Source: Thermohalobaculum sp039816045 (lineage in GTDB: Bacteria > Pseudomonadota > Alphaproteobacteria > Rhodobacterales > Rhodobacteraceae). From it: a stretch of 64,000 nucleotides of DNA. Location of the stretch: positions 26,574 through 90,573 of the forward strand of contig JBCBYB010000017.1 of assembly GCA_039816045.1 (NCBI GenBank). Direction: 5' to 3'. Positions within the stretch are counted from its first letter, which is position 1. Every line of letters starts with the position of its first letter. Of the stretch, positions 61,208 to 64,000 are shown one piece after another. Position numbers and translations under genes: made by a program. The notes beneath the pieces were generated by a model. The model saw nothing but the letters and a program-made list of their open reading frames with translations. It had not been told where the DNA came from and searched no databases.

Positions 61208-61390
61208 GAATCGACTCCTGTTGTAACAATGCGGAATTCGTATATCGCGAGGATAAGACCTCTACAATGCGGCGCGCGGGCCGTGCCTACGGGGTTGCGC
61301 GCGAAGCCATTTTCCCATATGACGCCGGTTCCGAATTCATGCGAAGCGGCGCGCACGGCGCTTGCCGCAGACCAAGCGAAAGCCCGAGCG

Positions 61391-61612
61391 ATGAAAGCCG
61401 AGATCCATCCCGAGTACCACCTCATCGACGTCAAGCTGACCAATGGCGACATCATTCAGATGCGTTCGACCTATGGTGCCGAGGGCGACACGCTGTCGCT
61501 CGATGTGGACCCGAGCGTGCATCCGGCCTGGACCGGCGGAAACCAGCGGCTGATGGACACCGGCGGCCGCGTGTCGCGCTTTAAGAAGAAGTTTGAAGGC
61601 TTCGGCTTCTGA
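61391..61612 (+). CDS. rpmE: 50S ribosomal protein L31
   Basis: The product is 73 aa, the exact usual length, from the ATG at 61391. It starts MKAEIHPEYHLIDVKLTNGD and ends RVSRFKKKFEGFGF. The zinc-ligand Cys of the C+ L31 form are absent, so this is a C- type protein. In many relatives rpmE lies beside rplS; here it stands alone between an OmpA-type gene and a MipZ-like gene. A hairpin follows it. Confidence 0.95.
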   Translation: MKAEIHPEYHLIDVKLTNGDIIQMRSTYGAEGDTLSLDVDPSVHPAWTGGNQRLMDTGGRVSRFKKKFEGFGF

Positions 61613-61617
61613 GCACC

Positions 61618-61636
61618 GCCCGGCCGCGCGCCGGGC
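61618..61636 (+). terminator. Hairpin after rpmE
   Basis: GCCCGGC and GCCGGGC form a perfect 7-bp stem with a 5-nt loop, six nt after the L31 stop. Followed by TCCTGT rather than a T-run, it is a probable but not certain terminator. Confidence 0.5.
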
Positions 61637-61669
61637 TCCTGTGGGTGAGAGACGAGGGGTGGCCGAGCG

Positions 61670-62488
61670 GTGAGCGTGCGTGCGCATGTGATCGTGCTCG
61701 GCAACGAGAAGGGTGGCTCGGGCAAGTCCACGACCGCCATGCACCTTCTCATAGGCCTGCTGCGTGACGGCAAACGGGTCGGCGCACTGGACCTGGATCT
61801 CCGCCAAAAAAGCTTCTTCCGCTATCTTGAGAACCGCGCAGGCTATGGCGACCGCCTGGGGGCCGCGCTGCTGATGCCGCGCCAGGTCACGATCAGCCGC
61901 TCAGACGCCCAGGACCGGGTTCAGGCCCATGAAGAGGACCGGCGCAGGCTCGACGCCGCGATCGACGATCTCTCTCAGGACTGCGACTTCATCATCATCG
62001 ACACGCCGGGGGCCGTGAGCGCGCTCACCCAGGCGGCCCACGCGGCCGCGGACACGCTGATCACGCCCATCAACGACAGCATGGTGGATTTCGACCTGCT
62101 CGGCCGGGTCGATCCGGGCACAGGCAAGGTGCTCGGACCCTCTGTCTACTCCGAGATGGTCTGGGCCGCCCGCCAGCGCCGCGCCGCCGAGCGCCGTCCG
62201 CCCTCGGACTGGGTGGTGTTGCGCAACCGCATGGCCACGCTCGACAGCCGCAACAAGCGCCGGGTGAGCAGCGTGCTCACCGATCTCTCGAAACGCATTG
62301 GGTTCCGGGTCGTTCCCGGCTTCTCCGAACGGGTGATCTTTCGCGAACTTTTTCTGAATGGGCTGACGCTGCTCGACCTGAAACAGGGCGGGATGATAAG
62401 CCTCACGCTCAGCCATATCGCCGCGCGCCAAGAGGTGCGCGAGATGGTCAAGGCGCTGTCCCTGCCCGGGGTCGGTGCCGTCCAATAG
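61670..62488 (+). CDS. mipZ: MipZ-like ParA-family division ATPase
   Basis: The product is 272 aa from a GTG at 61670. The deviant Walker A motif is NEKGGSGKSTTAMHLL near residues 12-27. DLDLRQKSFFRYLENR near 43-58 and the Walker B region FIIIDTPGAVSALTQAAH near 104-121 fit MipZ. MipZ proteins form a gradient from the ParB-bound pole and block FtsZ ring formation there in alphaproteobacteria. The gene is monocistronic or leads into ugd 18 nt later. Confidence 0.92.
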   Translation: MSVRAHVIVLGNEKGGSGKSTTAMHLLIGLLRDGKRVGALDLDLRQKSFFRYLENRAGYGDRLGAALLMPRQVTISRSDAQDRVQAHEEDRRRLDAAIDDLSQDCDFIIIDTPGAVSALTQAAHAAADTLITPINDSMVDFDLLGRVDPGTGKVLGPSVYSEMVWAARQRRAAERRPPSDWVVLRNRMATLDSRNKRRVSSVLTDLSKRIGFRVVPGFSERVIFRELFLNGLTLLDLKQGGMISLTLSHIAARQEVREMVKALSLPGVGAVQ

Positions 62489-62506
62489 ACCAAAGGAGGG
62501 CAAGCC

Positions 62507-63811
62507 ATGCGCATCGTGATGATCGGGGCGGGCTATGTGGGGCTCGTCTCCGGGGCGTGCCTGTCGGATTTCGGCCATGAGGTGGTTTGCGTCGACAAGG
62601 CCGCCGAGAAGATCACAGCGCTTGAGGCCGGGCGGATGCCGATCTTCGAGCCCGGGCTCGACGCGCTGGTCGCGCGCAATGTGAGCGCCGGGCGGCTCTC
62701 CTTCACGACGGATCTTGCCGAGGCGGTGGCGCAGGCGGAGGCCGTGTTCATCGCGGTCGGCACGCCAACCCGCCGCGGCGACGGCCATGCGGATCTCACT
62801 TACGTGTTCGCGGCGGCCGAAGAGATCGCCGAGCACCTCAAGGGCCACACGCTGGTCGTGACGAAATCCACGGTGCCGGTCGGAACGAACCGCGCTGTGG
62901 GCGAGGCGATTCGCACAGCCGCGCCGGAGGCCGAGTTCGACATCGCCTCCAACCCGGAGTTTCTGCGCGAGGGGGCGGCGATCGAGGACTTTATGCGCCC
63001 CGACCGGGTGGTCTGCGGGGTCGAGAGCGAGCGGGCCCGCGAGATGCTCTCCGAAATCTACCGCCCCTTGAACCTGCGCGAGACGCCGATGCTCTTCACG
63101 GATCTCGAGAGCGCGGAGATGATCAAATATGCGGCCAACGCGTTCCTCGCGGTCAAGATCACCTTCATCAACGAAGTCGCAGATCTTTGCGAGCGCACGG
63201 GCGCAGACGTCCAGCACGTGGCCAAGGGGATCGGGCTCGACGGCCGGATCGGCTCGAAGTTTCTGCATCCCGGACCGGGGTATGGCGGCTCCTGCTTCCC
63301 GAAGGACACCGCGGCCTTTGCGCGGACCGGGCGTGAGGCGGGCGCACCCGTTCGCATCGTCGAGACCGTGATGGATGTGAACGAGGCCCGCAAACGCGCG
63401 ATGGCCGAACGGATCGTCCAAGCGATGAACGACCATGTGGCAGGCAAGCGCATCGCCGTGCTGGGCGTCACGTTCAAACCGAACACCGACGATATGCGCG
63501 ATGCGCCGTCGCTGGTGATCGTGCCGGCCCTCATCGGCGCGGGCGCAGAGCTGCGCCTCTGCGATCCCGAAGGCCAAAAGGAGGGCGAGGCCCTGCTGCC
63601 CGGGGCGGTTTGGGAAGACGACCCCTACCGCGCGGCGGCAGAGGCGGACGCGCTCGTGATCATCACCGAGTGGAATCAGTTCCGGGCGCTGGACCTGACG
63701 CGGCTCCGTCAGAATATGCGCGGCAACATCATGGTGGACTTGCGCAACATCTACGCGCCGGAGGATGCCCGCGCCGCCGGGTTTGACTACAGCTCGATCG
63801 GCCGGCGCTGA
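62507..63811 (+). CDS. ugd: UDP-glucose 6-dehydrogenase
   Basis: The product is 434 aa with an AAAGGAGG ribosome site. The NAD motif is MIGAGYVGLVSGACLSDFGH near residues 5-24. FIAVGTPTRRGDGHADLTYV lies near 83-102 and SNPEFLREGAAIEDFMRPDR near 148-167. The catalytic Cys sits in GPGYGGSCFPKDTAAF near residue 263. It oxidises UDP-glucose to UDP-glucuronate for polysaccharides. A GDP-mannose substrate is less likely but cannot be excluded. Confidence 0.95.
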   Translation: MRIVMIGAGYVGLVSGACLSDFGHEVVCVDKAAEKITALEAGRMPIFEPGLDALVARNVSAGRLSFTTDLAEAVAQAEAVFIAVGTPTRRGDGHADLTYVFAAAEEIAEHLKGHTLVVTKSTVPVGTNRAVGEAIRTAAPEAEFDIASNPEFLREGAAIEDFMRPDRVVCGVESERAREMLSEIYRPLNLRETPMLFTDLESAEMIKYAANAFLAVKITFINEVADLCERTGADVQHVAKGIGLDGRIGSKFLHPGPGYGGSCFPKDTAAFARTGREAGAPVRIVETVMDVNEARKRAMAERIVQAMNDHVAGKRIAVLGVTFKPNTDDMRDAPSLVIVPALIGAGAELRLCDPEGQKEGEALLPGAVWEDDPYRAAAEADALVIITEWNQFRALDLTRLRQNMRGNIMVDLRNIYAPEDARAAGFDYSSIGRR

Positions 63812-63847
63812 CGCGGGTCGCCCCGATTGTGGCCCCGCCCGCTTCGC

Positions 63848-63884
63848 GGCAGGGCTCTGCCCAGGGGTCTGCGCCTCCGGCGCA
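63848..63884 (+). terminator. Two small hairpins after ugd
   Basis: GGCAG/CTGCC at 63848-63861 and TGCGCC/GGCGCA at 63870-63884 lie between the ugd stop and the long hairpin. They may help end the mipZ-ugd transcript. Confidence 0.35.
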
Positions 63885-63891
63885 ATCCCCT

Positions 63892-63982
63892 GCGCTCCCG
63901 CCCGCCCCCACCCCCGCCACCACCTTGTGAGACGCAAAGCGTCTCACAAGGAGGTGGGGGGGGTGGGGGCGGGCGGGAGCGC
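63892..63982. repeat. Very long intergenic hairpin (44-bp arms)
   Basis: Bases 63892-63935 pair with 63939-63982 around a 3-nt AAA loop, with only two mismatches in 44 pairs. The inner 12 pairs (CTTGTGAGACGC with its complement) are perfect. The outer part is a run of C-rich against G-rich blocks. A relative of the right arm occurs at 57587-57620. It could be an extreme terminator or a dispersed palindromic element. Confidence 0.85.
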
Positions 63983-64000
63983 GCAGAGCTTCAGCGTGGC

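Noticed and set aside
61901..63937. Minus-strand open frame of 678 codons opposite mipZ and ugd
   Set aside because: It mirrors two conserved genes, so it is a shadow frame.

Overview
The window is GC-rich and tightly packed, with many 1- to 10-nt gene overlaps. It looks like chromosomal DNA of an alphaproteobacterium, most likely of the Rhodobacteraceae/Roseobacter type. Supporting signs are a MipZ/ParA-like protein, a VPLPA-type C-terminal sorting signal, an AcuI-type reductase, a cobT-cobS-cobC-cobU cluster and a Urt-type ABC transporter next to formamidase. I saw no rRNA or tRNA genes, CRISPR array, transposase or prophage.

Layout. 1-6028 (minus): part of a type VI secretion cluster, transcribed tssA-tssB-tssC-hcp-hcp-tagJ/impE-tssE-tssF and running off the left edge. 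6262-17142: a polytopic membrane protein, a dimethylformamidase large-subunit-like protein, an EamA exporter, a hydantoinase, a hydantoin/Asp-Glu racemase, and a two-component pair whose kinase is fused to an NCS1-type permease. 17411-23933 (plus): a five-gene urea/amide ABC transporter, formamidase and an FmdB zinc ribbon. 23968-28090 (minus): a tautomerase, a polar amino-acid ABC transporter and a LysE exporter. 28244-36141: mfd, an unknown membrane-anchored protein, a sorted surface protein, a patatin phospholipase and an MFS transporter. 36345-37136: two tandem small secreted paralogs. 37152-39986 (minus): the cobalamin nucleotide-loop genes. 40156-42288: cytochrome c, a thioesterase, a Lys-rich coiled-coil protein and an MlaC-like protein. 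42686-48480 (plus): a type I secretion ABC/HlyD pair, a FemAB-like acyltransferase and an unknown secreted protein. 48527-50484: two peroxiredoxin-like proteins around an AraC regulator. 50539-52182 (minus): two unrecognised Lys-rich proteins. 52282-59557: an SDR, rsmD, a class V aminotransferase, acuI with a divergent GntR regulator, a DsbA-family isomerase and prs. 59691-63811: a Lys-rich unknown, a DUF4892-like/OmpA protein, rpmE, a MipZ-like ATPase and a UDP-glucose dehydrogenase, followed by a very long hairpin.

How the genes fit together. 7.5-24 kb reads as an organic-nitrogen island: hydrolases for amides and cyclic ureides, an Urt-type importer, formamidase releasing ammonia and formate, and a sensor that may perceive its ligand through a transporter-like domain. 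The T6SS and T1SS pieces and several unrecognised Lys-rich cytosolic proteins are the least explained parts. The best candidates for something undescribed are the permease-kinase fusion with its Cys-rich insert (13798-17142), the Lys-rich gene pair (50539-52182) and the tandem secreted paralogs ending in WSNC (36345-37136).
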